Below are positions 26,716 to 35,428 of a stretch of DNA of 64,000 bases, in pieces. Under the pieces are notes generated by a model, which saw only the letters and a program-made list of their open reading frames with translations, did no database searches and was not told where the DNA came from. Numbering within the stretch: position 1 is the first letter of the stretch; each line of letters opens with the position of its first letter. This DNA is from an uncultured Mollicutes bacterium (GTDB taxonomy: Bacteria; Bacillota_I; Bacilli_A; RFN20; CAG-826): positions 62,001 to 126,000 of the forward strand of contig UQFY01000001.1 in assembly GCA_900540385.1 (NCBI GenBank), written 5' to 3'. The position numbers and the translations under genes are program-made.

Positions 26716-27136
26716 ATGGGTCGTCTTCTACCTTCTTCTTCAGATGGCATGCGTTTCCGTGACCTTCTTCGTCAGAAACGCCACGGATATCAGCAAATCC
26801 GTCTGCATGGTGAATGAGACTGGAAACATCTCGTTGGACACAGGGAAGGTTGTGGATGTTGTCTTCTCGGATGGTTCCGTTCAGGTGAAGGAATGCTACC
26901 TCTATGGCAGAAAGGAACGCCTTGCCATATGCGGATATATCCAAAGGGAGCTCTCGGATAGAGGGTTCCACGAGCGTTCCGCCCAGAGTCTTGAGGCCGA
27001 GCTTGCGCTCAACGCCATCTGCTACCGGCTCGGGATAAGAAGAAAACAGGCCGTGGATGCCGACTTGGATATCCATGGCGATGAAAGATGGTACGTAAGA
27101 GCCGGATACTCCCTGCTTGAGGTATTCGGGGTCTAG
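26681..27136 (+). CDS. Small exported or membrane-linked hypothetical protein
   Basis: 151 aa if started at ATG 26681, which overlaps the previous gene by 35 bases; ATG 26744 is the alternative and would remove the N-terminus. The longer form has a basic start followed by a hydrophobic stretch (WVVFYLLLQMACVSVTFFV), typical of a signal or anchor, which is why I prefer it. The rest is a compact alpha/beta domain ending in DADLDIHGDERWYVRAGY. Not recognised. Confidence 0.5.
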   Translation: MTSRNRKSRRCRWVVFYLLLQMACVSVTFFVRNATDISKSVCMVNETGNISLDTGKVVDVVFSDGSVQVKECYLYGRKERLAICGYIQRELSDRGFHERSAQSLEAELALNAICYRLGIRRKQAVDADLDIHGDERWYVRAGYSLLEVFGV

Positions 27137-27157
27137 TAAAAAGAGGAGGAAATTCTG

Positions 27158-27502
27158 ATGGAAAAGAAACCAGGAAAGAAACGCGTCAACTTCGATGACC
27201 TCAGTGATGTCATCACTTCGCAGGAGCTGTCCCAGTTTTTGGGCGTGTCGGAGCGTTTGATCTCAAAGCTCGTCATGAAGGATGAAATCAAGAGCTTCAA
27301 GTTCGGAACATGCCGATTGTTTTTGAAGCAGGATGTTGCGGACATGATCGGATATTGCGAAGAAAAGGAAAGACAGATGAAGGAAAACGGAGCCAAGGTC
27401 TATCCGGGAATCCCTGAGGAAAAGGAGAAAGGAATCGTCAAAGTCATCAACGTTCCACGCACCCGCACCAGAGGATATGAGGCTATCGAGATAGGTGACT
27501 GA
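27158..27502 (+). CDS. xis: Excisionase-type helix-turn-helix protein
   Basis: 114 aa. A helix-turn-helix of the excisionase/MerR group is visible (ITSQELSQFLGVSERLISKLVM), followed by a short wing and a basic tail. It lies immediately upstream of the tyrosine integrase gene, as expected for a directionality factor of a conjugative element. AGGAGG is seven bases before the ATG. Confidence 0.72.
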   Translation: MEKKPGKKRVNFDDLSDVITSQELSQFLGVSERLISKLVMKDEIKSFKFGTCRLFLKQDVADMIGYCEEKERQMKENGAKVYPGIPEEKEKGIVKVINVPRTRTRGYEAIEIGD

Positions 27503-27507
27503 TATCT

Positions 27508-28866
27508 ATGAGAGTCAATTTCACCTTACGGGAAAAGCATAAGGAATGGTATTGCTGTGTCTCCTTTAAGGGCGAGGATGGTAAGAGAAAGGAACGCTGG
27601 GTTCCTCTTAAGATCCTTGTCAAGGAAGATCGGAAGAAAGAAGCAAAGCATCTGATTGAGGAACTCTCTGCTCCGGGAGCCTTCAACCTCGATTCCGTCA
27701 GTGCGACAAACCAGACTTTGGCGCGTCTTGGCCTTTATCTTTACGACCAGAATTGGAAGATACTGAGAGAAGGGGCGATTGTAACCTCATCCAAATTAGG
27801 ACGTCCGCCGGTTTATCCGGAAGTCAAGGATTTGACCCCGGCCCAGATACAGCAGGCAACCCTCGAGCTGAAAAGAGGCAAGAAGATGTATTTTGGGGAT
27901 TTCATGATTCTCTGGTACAACATCCATAAGGAAAGCCTTGCTCCCGCTACAGTCTCGACCTTAAGAAGCCATGTCTTCCATTCTGTCGGCCCCTGGTTCA
28001 ATGAGCATAAGATTACCTTGAGTGGAATCCAGCCGGAGGATATCGAGGCTTTCTATCGCGATAGAGCCCAGTATGTTGGTTCCAATACTTTGAGACATTA
28101 CCATGGTACCATCCGCTCGGCTCTCCAATACGCATTCAAAAGAGGCTATATCGTCAACAATATCGCCGACCGAGCGGAAAAGCCGAAGAAGACGATCTTC
28201 AAGGGCAATTTCTATAATGAGGAACAGCTTAAGAAGTTATTCGAGATATCCAAGAAGACGAACCTTGAGTTTGCCGTTTATATGGGCGCCTATTATGGCC
28301 TGAGACGCGAGGAAATCTGCGGCCTTAAATGGAGCGCTGTCGACTTCCAGTATAAGACGATTACGATCAAACATACGGTCATAGAGACTTCCAACGGTAA
28401 GGAGTATCAGCTCTTCCTCAAGGACACGACCAAGAACAAGAGCTCGTTCCGTACCCTTCCTCTCAGTGACGCAACGGTCGATATGCTTCTCAAGATGAAG
28501 CAACGCCAGGAGAAGATGAAACTTCTCTTCGGAAACCGATACAACCACGAATTCGATGACTACATCTATGTCTTCGAAAACGGGGATTTGGTAAGACCGA
28601 ACTGGGTTACGGCATGTTTCAAACGACTTTTGGATGATAACAACATGCCCCATATCCGATTCCATGATCTCCGTCATAGCTGTGCAACTCTTCTCCGCCA
28701 TCAGGGAGTTCCGATGGAAGACATCTCGAAATGGCTCGGCCATTCCAACCTTCTTACCACGGAGCAGGTCTATGCCCATTATGACGACATGAAGAAAGGC
28801 ACTACCCTTAAGGCACTTTCTTCAGCACTAGACAACGATAAGGACGACAAGAAGGAGATGTCCTAG
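27508..28866 (+). CDS. int: Tyrosine recombinase / integrase
   Basis: 452 aa. Residues about 1-60 form an AP2-like arm-binding domain, followed by a SAM-like core-binding domain (about 130-220) and the catalytic domain. Catalytic residues visible: Arg in LRREEICGLKW (about 264), HDLRH (about 385), LGHSN, and the Tyr nucleophile in VYAHY (about 420). It would integrate and excise the element together with the excisionase. A strong terminator follows. Confidence 0.92.
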   Translation: MRVNFTLREKHKEWYCCVSFKGEDGKRKERWVPLKILVKEDRKKEAKHLIEELSAPGAFNLDSVSATNQTLARLGLYLYDQNWKILREGAIVTSSKLGRPPVYPEVKDLTPAQIQQATLELKRGKKMYFGDFMILWYNIHKESLAPATVSTLRSHVFHSVGPWFNEHKITLSGIQPEDIEAFYRDRAQYVGSNTLRHYHGTIRSALQYAFKRGYIVNNIADRAEKPKKTIFKGNFYNEEQLKKLFEISKKTNLEFAVYMGAYYGLRREEICGLKWSAVDFQYKTITIKHTVIETSNGKEYQLFLKDTTKNKSSFRTLPLSDATVDMLLKMKQRQEKMKLLFGNRYNHEFDDYIYVFENGDLVRPNWVTACFKRLLDDNNMPHIRFHDLRHSCATLLRHQGVPMEDISKWLGHSNLLTTEQVYAHYDDMKKGTTLKALSSALDNDKDDKKEMS

Positions 28867-28872
28867 CATTCA

Positions 28873-28900
28873 GCCTCACAATCTGTGGGGCTTTTCTTTA
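28873..28900 (+). terminator. Terminator after the integrase gene
   Basis: GCCTCACA (28873-28880), loop ATC, TGTGGGGC (28884-28891), then TTTTCTTTA. Eight-base stem with one G-U pair. Confidence 0.8.
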
Positions 28901-29000
28901 ATCTGTGTCTAGTTACAATCACAAAAAGCTAGATGGCATCAATGAAATTTTACTTTTTGATGGACATGTGGTAAACTTTTGTCATAAATAACGGACTGAC

Positions 29001-29721
29001 ATGAAAAAGAATAAATTGAAGAGAATTTCATCTAGGATTTGCGGGGGGGGGGTTACTATTTCTAAGTAATATCTCTCTGATTTCTATTGGCTTCGCTTCG
29101 TGGACTATCGGCGGTGCGATTAGTGCCGATGCCGAGATTAAAGTTACTGTTGACGATTTGGTTGATTTAAATTCTTATTTTGACTTTCAGGGTGAAACAT
29201 CACTTTTTTCATATTGCAGCGATGGCATTATAGAGGACCAAACAATTGTTAATCATGGTAATCTATGCATCCCATTTCAAATTAATGTTTTGGATAGAAC
29301 ACCCTTAAAAGAACATTGGAAAGAAGAATGGCCTTTTATTATTTCCACTACTTTAGTAGATTCGAATAAGTCCTTAGATTTTTTTTCTTCATGTGATATT
29401 ACTTCTGCCAAGGTTTATCTTTCAAATTCGTCTTTGGTAGATAGTAATACATCTTCTTTGGAATCTTTAGATTGCGTTCAATATAGTGGCTCTATTACAG
29501 GTGCCAATAAAGAACTTAAACTACCATTTAATTTTTCGAATAATGCAAATATTGATGCTTATTTGAGTGGCTCTTATTTGTCATTCTATGTCGTTTATTC
29601 AGTTTCTTTTCCTAAAACAGGAACCGAAAATTTTAATTTCAAAACTAATATTTACGATAATCTTGGAAGCCTGCATAGATTTTATTTTTCCTATAAAGTT
29701 GGCATGGAGATTCCTGTATGA
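29001..29721 (+). CDS. Putative surface protein gene, out of frame at a G10 tract (phase-variable)
   Basis: ATG 29001 opens a signal-peptide-like sequence (MKKNKLKRISSRICGGG). A run of ten G at 29043-29052 then shifts the frame into TAA. With nine G the frame would continue through a hydrophobic stretch (LLFLSNISLISIGFASW) into the long downstream frame ending at 29721, giving a secreted protein of about 239 aa. No stop interrupts that frame. Without the shift only a 187-aa piece could start, from TTG 29158. The motif IGFASWTIGG resembles the exported N-termini of SipW/TasA-type surface proteins. The stop overlaps the next ATG (ATGA). Confidence 0.65.
29043..29052 (+). repeat. Poly-G tract (G10), likely slippage site
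   Basis: Ten consecutive G in otherwise AT-rich DNA, within the first 20 codons of a gene. Nine or twelve G would restore the frame; ten does not. A sequencing or assembly error is the main alternative. Confidence 0.8.
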
Positions 29722-31847
29722 ATAAAGCAAAGCTTTTTTCCGCTTTATTGTTATTTTCCTTGCCATCTCTCGCTTTCGGATCGTGGATAATAAACGAAAA
29801 GAGTGAAAAGCATGGGATTGTTTTTAATCCCTCGACTGAAAAAGCGGTCTGTTATATCGAATCTACATCTGTCAAATACACAAGCCTTGAAAAGGCAATT
29901 TCAGTAGCATCGAATACTGCTACATCAAACAATCGTGAAACGATAATTGTTATACCGAATTCGACTATCACTATAACGAATTTGATCATTCCGAATTATG
30001 TAACTGTTTTTGTTCCAACAACAAAAACATCGGATTATAAGATTGTTTCTGACAAAAATGATTCTATGTATGGCTTTTATCCTATAACGGATAGCGAATC
30101 GGGTGCTGGATTCGCTGATGCGAGTTCACCAACCACAAATCGGGAAAGCATATTAAAAATCAAGAAGAGCTGCACGATTAATTCCAATGCTAGCCTTGTC
30201 GTTGATGCTGTTCTTGGTACTTGTGGGAGTGGACTCTCTGGCCATACTTCTGGAAAGTATTCTGAGATACAACTATATCCAAACGCGACGCTATCAAATA
30301 ATGGCACTTTAGATTTAAGAGGGTATCTTAAATCTGTTGATGTTAATGGCGAATATAAACGCGAGGATAATAGAAGCCGTTGCTATAATTTAAATGGGGC
30401 TAAAACCTATTCACCTTTTGTTGTGGATGATTATGGCGGTGGAAGTAGTACAGTAGGCAATTATTTGGCTGGGAACATCTGCCCGTTTAATGGCTTCGAA
30501 ATGCCTAATTTACAGACGACATTTATCAATAATGGAAAATCAGAATTATATGGATGGGCAGATTTATACACCAGTGCCATGAAAAATTCGGTTTTGGATC
30601 TTCCAGCAGCACATAATAGATGTAGCCCTAAAGTGATTGGCTCAAGTGAAGCAATTATTAATTTGAATTCAAATTCTATTCTTTCGGTTAGATATAGTCC
30701 TAAATACGCGACATCATCTGGAAGTCAAATTAAAGGAACCACAGTAAATGATTGGGGGACAGGCCGTACTTTCGATTCGTCTGGAAATGAGAATCCTTCT
30801 GGCAGATATAAGATGAATATTACAGGTGGCGCAAATTCCGGAAGTTTGAATATGCTGGTTTCCGTGGGCAAAGGAAAAGTTCCAATCAGTACTAAAGATG
30901 TTCTTTTTCCAGTATCTTGGAAATACGATATTTCACTCGAAAACGGAACTTACACTTTTGGAACAAAGATGAAGTTTCTTCCTGGATCTGCACTTTCTGT
31001 AAAAAATTCTACTCTTGCAATAAATTCGGATTGTGTTTTCTACAACGAAGGAATGGATGATAAAAAAGATTCTGGACATTTTCCGTATGCTAAAAATCAA
31101 AAGGCTTCATCCTTTACATTAAACAACTCTGAAAATTCATCTATAACAGGTTGCTCTTTCGGTGGATTCGTTAATGTATCATCTCAGTCGTCTTCTTTAT
31201 CCATAAGTACAGATTCATTGTCTGTTCAAACTCACGAAGGAATTGGTGGATTTACCACGGATGCCTCAACCATTATTCAAAAAATCGGTCTGACGGGGTC
31301 TTATAAAATTCTTGAGTTTTTAAAAGGAAATAAAAATTACGAAGATATTGTTGGTAATGTAAAGAAACTTGCAACATATACTGAAACTTTCTCAGATACT
31401 GTGTACGCAAAAGGTTATATTGGTAAAGCTGCTAATGCTGACAATTTTACTGCTGGAAATTATACATCTCCTGAAGGTAATTCATTTTGGTCAAAAGAAA
31501 ATGTATCAGAATTAACATCTATTGTGATTGATGAAAAAGATAAAGTTTATATGAGTGGTAAAAAGAAAGCACAAACTTTCCATCTTGTTCTCACTTCATT
31601 TGAACCTGCTGATTTTGATTTTAGAAATGTTGTGAAATTCGAATGGAAACAACAGCGACAAAGAACGAATGTAAGTGAGGATGGAACTTTCTCCGATTTA
31701 GCGGTTAACTCATGTACATTTACAACGAAGGAAAATGGCAACGTCCTTCATGACAATAAGATAGATGTCTGGCTTGTAATAACCATCAAAGGAAAAGCAG
31801 ACCCAATTATTTCAAATAAAGTGACATTAACTGCAAGAAAGTCTTAA
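29718..31847 (+). CDS. Large secreted surface protein
   Basis: 709 aa with a signal peptide (LFSALLLFSLPSLAFGSW). The mature part is rich in Asn, Ser and Thr, with recurring short strands suggesting a beta-solenoid or beta-helix region (for example NATLSNNGTLDLRGYL). The start is coupled to the upstream phase-variable gene through ATGA, so frameshifting there could also lower its translation. Both proteins share an exported segment ending in a (A/G)SW motif. No enzyme signature was recognised. AT content matches the chromosome rather than the conjugative genes. Confidence 0.65.
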   Translation: MNKAKLFSALLLFSLPSLAFGSWIINEKSEKHGIVFNPSTEKAVCYIESTSVKYTSLEKAISVASNTATSNNRETIIVIPNSTITITNLIIPNYVTVFVPTTKTSDYKIVSDKNDSMYGFYPITDSESGAGFADASSPTTNRESILKIKKSCTINSNASLVVDAVLGTCGSGLSGHTSGKYSEIQLYPNATLSNNGTLDLRGYLKSVDVNGEYKREDNRSRCYNLNGAKTYSPFVVDDYGGGSSTVGNYLAGNICPFNGFEMPNLQTTFINNGKSELYGWADLYTSAMKNSVLDLPAAHNRCSPKVIGSSEAIINLNSNSILSVRYSPKYATSSGSQIKGTTVNDWGTGRTFDSSGNENPSGRYKMNITGGANSGSLNMLVSVGKGKVPISTKDVLFPVSWKYDISLENGTYTFGTKMKFLPGSALSVKNSTLAINSDCVFYNEGMDDKKDSGHFPYAKNQKASSFTLNNSENSSITGCSFGGFVNVSSQSSSLSISTDSLSVQTHEGIGGFTTDASTIIQKIGLTGSYKILEFLKGNKNYEDIVGNVKKLATYTETFSDTVYAKGYIGKAANADNFTAGNYTSPEGNSFWSKENVSELTSIVIDEKDKVYMSGKKKAQTFHLVLTSFEPADFDFRNVVKFEWKQQRQRTNVSEDGTFSDLAVNSCTFTTKENGNVLHDNKIDVWLVITIKGKADPIISNKVTLTARKS

Positions 31848-31853
31848 TGATGA

Positions 31854-32318
31854 TTACCGTCCGAAGTATTTCTTCTCCCCTTCAATTCTAGCTTTGATGG
31901 CATCCTCTTTCGTTTTGAAATAGCCGAGGAAATATTCCTTTTTACAATAGGTGATTCTTGCCACCCATCTGTTTCTTTGCTTAACCCATCTAACGCCAGA
32001 AACGCCGCTTTTTGACGTGATGTAGACTGCTCGCTCTTTCTTGGTCATGCATGCCATGGTATGTTTGTCTTTGTCGTAGCCAAGCGCCCAGTCATTGGGT
32101 CTTCCTGTTTCCGACCTTTTGGGTTTGGGAGTACATCCGCAGGAATAAGGATGCTTGGATAGTTCATCGCCTCCGACGATGAATTCCTTTCCACAGTCGC
32201 ATTTGCATAAGTAGTAGACAAACATACGACCTTTCGATTTACCATTCCCTTTTCCACAGGGATAACGTTCTAAGACGGTCATCATGCCTGTTCTATAAGG
32301 CTTAAAATTCGGATCCAT
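31854..32318 (-). CDS. AP2-domain DNA-binding protein
   Basis: 154 aa. The C-terminal 50 residues look like a bacterial/phage AP2 DNA-binding domain (SGVSGVRWVKQRNRWVARI, then YFLGYFKTKEDAIKAR). The N-terminal part has a Cys pattern (CKCDCGKEF, CGCTPK) that may bind zinc. AP2 proteins of this kind usually belong to phages or mobile elements as homing-endonuclease relatives or regulators. No HNH motif was seen. Converges on the surface-protein gene. Confidence 0.7.
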   Translation of the reverse strand: MDPNFKPYRTGMMTVLERYPCGKGNGKSKGRMFVYYLCKCDCGKEFIVGGDELSKHPYSCGCTPKPKRSETGRPNDWALGYDKDKHTMACMTKKERAVYITSKSGVSGVRWVKQRNRWVARITYCKKEYFLGYFKTKEDAIKARIEGEKKYFGR

Positions 32319-32388
32319 ACTTCACCAAATCGGAGATAAAGAAAAACCTCCGATACCCTTTCTAGGAATCGAAGGCGTGTTTCAATCG

Positions 32389-32473
32389 TGGTGTCCTGGA
32401 CAGGACTTGAACCTGCATGGAGTTCTCCAATAGATCCTAAATCTATCGCGTGTACCGATTTCGCCACCAGGAC
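32389..32473 (-). tRNA. tRNA-Leu (anticodon UAG)
   Basis: 85 bases including an encoded CCA. Acceptor GTCCTGG pairs perfectly with CCAGGAC. Anticodon stem ATAGA/TCTAT encloses loop TTTAGGA, giving anticodon TAG. A long variable arm (GGAGAACTCC) and a normal T arm (CAGGTTCAAGTCCTG) mark a class II leucine tRNA. A good promoter lies upstream (TTAAAT, 17 bases, TATAAT at 32593-32588). Confidence 0.93.
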
Positions 32474-32516
32474 GTTGATATTCCTCGGACGTTTCGAAGC
32501 TTTCGCCTCAGGTGAT

Positions 32517-32684
32517 GTCCGCACCTTTCTCTGCCGTCCGCATTGGTCCGCAACGTAAGTTTTAGACTTCGTCCGCACAGCCTCTTGATTATACCTTTAT
32601 TTCCGTCCGCATTTAACCTTTTTCAGGGAAAATCTTGGGAAAATTTCGATTTTCGGCTTTGTCCGCAGTCCTCTTTTGTCCGCA
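32517..32684 (+). repeat. Seven copies of heptamer GTCCGCA, same orientation
   Basis: Copies start at 32517, 32536, 32546, 32571, 32605, 32661 and 32678. Spacing is irregular, so it is not a tandem array and not CRISPR. Such repeated short sites near an element end often bind a recombinase or a regulator. Confidence 0.75.
32588..32616 (-). promoter_or_regulatory. Promoter of tRNA-Leu
   Basis: Minus strand TTAAAT (32616-32611), 17-base spacer, perfect TATAAT (32593-32588). It lies about 115 bases upstream of the mature tRNA, within the field of GTCCGCA heptamers. Confidence 0.5.
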
Positions 32685-32744
32685 CTTTATGGAAATCTTT
32701 CGATAAATACGGAGGTTTTGCGCTTTGGAAATCCTGTAATTAGC

Positions 32745-32786
32745 AGGTTCCTAAGTCTAACGTGTCTACCATTCCACCACAGGCGC
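32745..32786 (-). pseudogene. Broken tRNA-Leu(UAG), 5' half only
   Basis: On the minus strand from 32786: acceptor GCGCCTG, D arm (GTGGTGGAATGGTAGACAC), anticodon stem and loop to CTTAGGA (anticodon TAG). The pattern then breaks. No complementary anticodon stem, T arm or CAGGCGC acceptor follows. A TATAAT box remains just upstream (32801-32796). It appears cut at the anticodon loop. Confidence 0.65.
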
Positions 32787-32880
32787 AGTGAGGTTATTAT
32801 AAGCGTCCAAAGGGAAAGAAAAAATAAGAAAAAACGACTTTCTTTCTAAGATTTTAGAGGAATGCTATACTACATCCGTT

Positions 32881-33456
32881 ATGAAAAAAGTCATTATTTC
32901 AGATTTCTTTGGCGTGATAAGTGATGAAGACGTGCCTGTTTTCTTCAAGAAATACGTTGCCTCACAAGGTTATAACCTCTTAACGGATAAATATTTCCAT
33001 CCTGGAGATAGGGGAGAGATCACCTTCGAAGACATTGTGGAGAATGTCCACAAGGACTTCGGGTTTGATAAAGAACTATTAAGAAAAGAATTTCTTGATA
33101 GACCCGCTCCACATACGGAATATATCGATCTTCTTAAAAAACTTAAAAACGAAGGATATCGTATCCTCCTTCTTTCTAATACCTGTGATACGATCGTCCC
33201 TTATTTATTGAATAGATTTGGCATATCCGATCTTTTTGATCACCTATATCTTTCTTATGAGATAAAGAAAGCCAAACCTTCTTTGGAGATATTCCGTCAC
33301 CTTCTTAAAGAGGAGAAACTCTCACCTAACGATGCTATCTTTATTGATGATAATCCAACCAACATTGACGCTTCCCTTCAAGCGGGGATGCATGGCGTTC
33401 TCTTCCATAACGATGAGGAAAGCTTAGAGCTCATTGAACATTTAGCGAAAGAATAA
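32881..33456 (+). CDS. HAD-superfamily hydrolase
   Basis: 191 aa. HAD motif I is VIISDFFGVIS (nucleophile Asp; the second Asp of phosphatases is replaced, as in YihX/dehalogenase-like members), motif II is LLLSNT and motif IV is IFIDDNPTNI. A cap-1 helical insert lies between. Likely a small-molecule phosphatase or dehalogenase-like enzyme; substrate unknown. There is no Shine-Dalgarno site: an extended -10 (TGcTATACT) ends only nine bases before the ATG, so the mRNA is probably almost leaderless. Confidence 0.8.
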   Translation: MKKVIISDFFGVISDEDVPVFFKKYVASQGYNLLTDKYFHPGDRGEITFEDIVENVHKDFGFDKELLRKEFLDRPAPHTEYIDLLKKLKNEGYRILLLSNTCDTIVPYLLNRFGISDLFDHLYLSYEIKKAKPSLEIFRHLLKEEKLSPNDAIFIDDNPTNIDASLQAGMHGVLFHNDEESLELIEHLAKE

Positions 33457-33475
33457 TAAGGAGATATACATATAT

Positions 33476-34051
33476 ATGAAAAAAGACTTAGGAGTTAAAC
33501 CATATCTCTTCCCAATGCCTGTCGCTTTGATTGCCACATACGATGAAAACAACAAAGTAGACGTCATGAACATGGCATGGGGAACATTGGTAGACAATAA
33601 CATGGTCCTTTGTTGCCTTAGTGAAGATCATAAGACCGTTAAGAACTTAAAATTAGGGAAAGACTTCACTATTTCCATTGCTACAAAAGAACATGCCCCT
33701 GAAGCGGATTATTTTGGCATCGATTCTGGGAATACGGTTCTAGATAAATTCGAAAGAAGTGGTCTTCACGCAAGTAAATCCAAACATGTAGATGCGCCTA
33801 TTATTGAAGAATATCCTCTTACTATTGAATGCAAACTTCATGCCTTAAGACATGATGAAGATGGTAACTTCTTTGCCTATGGTGAAATTGTGAATGTTTT
33901 GGCTGATGAGTCTGTACTTGATACGAAAGGTAAAGTAGATGTCTCTAAACTCCACGCTATCCTTTTCTCTCAAATTGATTCTACTTACTACGAAATAGGG
34001 AAACCTGTAGGAAAGGCTTGGAATATCGGCCTCCCTTATCATAAAAAATAA
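33476..34051 (+). CDS. Flavin reductase-like FMN-binding protein
   Basis: 191 aa. Typical of flavin reductase-like split-barrel proteins: PVALIATYDENNKVDVMNMAW near the start and a later FTISIATKEH segment. These bind FMN and act as flavin reductases or redox partners in anaerobes. AAGGAG lies upstream. It forms a likely two-gene operon with the HAD hydrolase, 19 bases apart, and is closed by a terminator. Confidence 0.82.
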   Translation: MKKDLGVKPYLFPMPVALIATYDENNKVDVMNMAWGTLVDNNMVLCCLSEDHKTVKNLKLGKDFTISIATKEHAPEADYFGIDSGNTVLDKFERSGLHASKSKHVDAPIIEEYPLTIECKLHALRHDEDGNFFAYGEIVNVLADESVLDTKGKVDVSKLHAILFSQIDSTYYEIGKPVGKAWNIGLPYHKK

Positions 34052-34070
34052 CGAAGATAATAAATGAAAT

Positions 34071-34096
34071 GCCAAGGATAGGAACTTGGCGTTTTT
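34071..34096 (+). terminator. Terminator after the flavin reductase gene
   Basis: GCCAAG (34071-34076), loop GATAGGAA, CTTGGC (34085-34090), then GTTTTTA. Confidence 0.8.
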
Positions 34097-34159
34097 ATTT
34101 GACTTCGTGCTCTTAATAAGAAAGAAGAAAATGCCTATAATCTTTTTAGAGGTTTAATT

Positions 34160-35143
34160 ATGGTCAAAGCTTATGTAACTGGTGCTGGTGGAATCATTGG
34201 AAGCCACCTTGTCGAATATCTTCATAAATTAGGATATGAAGTCAAAGGTTCTTATTACACCCCAACAGTGGATTTAAACGATATCAACAAAGAAGGAGTG
34301 GACCTTTTTGAATTAGATGTTCGCGATCATGAAAAGATGAAGAAGTTCATCAACGAATATCTTCCAGACAAGATTTTCCATCTTGCTGCTCAATCTCGTC
34401 CTACCGAATCCTGGGAAGACCCATATTATACGATGGACGTGAATGTAAAAGGGACGGTTGGCCTTTTTGAAGCCATTAAAGCAGCAAAGAAAGACCATCC
34501 TGAATACGATCCTATGGTAGTGGCTATCTCTTCTAGCGCTATCTATGGTGAAGCTCTTCTTTCCTACTCTCCAGATAATCTTCCAAAAGAAGATTGCGCT
34601 TTGCTCCCTCTCCATCCTTATGGTGTATCCAAGGCTGCAGAAGATCTTACTTGTTTCCAATACTTTAGAAACTTTGGCATCAAGAATGCGAGAGTTCGTC
34701 TTTTTAATTGTACAGGCCCTCGTAAGATTCAAGACATTACTGGCGACTTCACTAAGCGTGCAGTGGAATTAGAGATGAAAGGGGATAACCATTTGGTTGT
34801 AGGAAACCTTTCTGCTTTAAGAGCCATTATTGATGCTCGCGATGTTTGTGTTGCCTTGGAAATTCTTTCCCGCAAAGGCGTTTCAGGTGAAGCCTACAAT
34901 ATTTGTTCCTCCCATATCTTTAAGATGTCCCATGTTGTGGAATGTATCGAAAAAATCATGGGTGTGAAATATGAACTTGTTTTAGATCCAAAGCTTCTTC
35001 GCCCAGCCGATGAAAAACTCTATGCCGGCAATTGCGATAAGATGAAAGCCCTTGGCTGGAAAGAGACTTACGAGTATGAGCAAACCGTAAGAGATTGCAT
35101 CGACTATTGGAGATACAAACTCGAAGGAAAGAAACTTTCGTAA
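34160..35143 (+). CDS. NAD(P)-dependent sugar-nucleotide epimerase/dehydratase
   Basis: 327 aa extended SDR. NAD-binding VTGAGGIIGSHL at residues 6-17, active-site Ser region AISSSAIYGE, catalytic YGVSK, and later ARLFNCTGPR-like and DARDVC segments typical of GDP-mannose 4,6-dehydratase / GDP-4-keto-6-deoxymannose reductase relatives. It probably makes a deoxysugar nucleotide for surface polysaccharide; the exact reaction is not determined. TATAAT lies about 20 bases upstream and AGAGG precedes the ATG. Confidence 0.8.
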   Translation: MVKAYVTGAGGIIGSHLVEYLHKLGYEVKGSYYTPTVDLNDINKEGVDLFELDVRDHEKMKKFINEYLPDKIFHLAAQSRPTESWEDPYYTMDVNVKGTVGLFEAIKAAKKDHPEYDPMVVAISSSAIYGEALLSYSPDNLPKEDCALLPLHPYGVSKAAEDLTCFQYFRNFGIKNARVRLFNCTGPRKIQDITGDFTKRAVELEMKGDNHLVVGNLSALRAIIDARDVCVALEILSRKGVSGEAYNICSSHIFKMSHVVECIEKIMGVKYELVLDPKLLRPADEKLYAGNCDKMKALGWKETYEYEQTVRDCIDYWRYKLEGKKLS

Positions 35144-35167
35144 TCCTTCTTTATAAGGAAGATAAGA

Positions 35168-35190
35168 GCCGGGCTTCGACCCGGTTTTTT
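35168..35190 (+). terminator. Terminator after the epimerase gene
   Basis: CCGGG (35169-35173), loop CTTCGA, CCCGG (35180-35184), then six T. Confidence 0.85.
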
Positions 35191-35428
35191 CATCCAATAG
35201 ATTTCGTACAGTGTATGAAATGGCTTCTCTCTATCTTTTTTAAGAGAACATATTCATTCATAAGAATATCAAAAAATGATATTTAAGTCGTTAAAAAGAA
35301 AAATGAGATAGGAAGAGCTTTCCTTTCTTCCAGAAGCCTTTGACGGAAAGAGAAGGAAAAGGGTTTTGCTTTCTTTACAAAAACTAAAAACATACGATAA
35401 GAACTAATAAAAACAAGCATTTTAATAC

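Noticed and set aside
32517..32684. CRISPR-like array from the repeated heptamer
   Set aside because: The repeats are only seven bases with irregular spacing and no cas genes, so this is not CRISPR. No CRISPR array was seen anywhere in the window.
33455..33478. Ribosome site AAGGAGATATACATAT identical in type to the T7 gene 10 / expression-vector leader
   Set aside because: The surrounding operon is normal chromosome with no vector sequence. AT-rich leaders of this form arise naturally, so contamination is not indicated.
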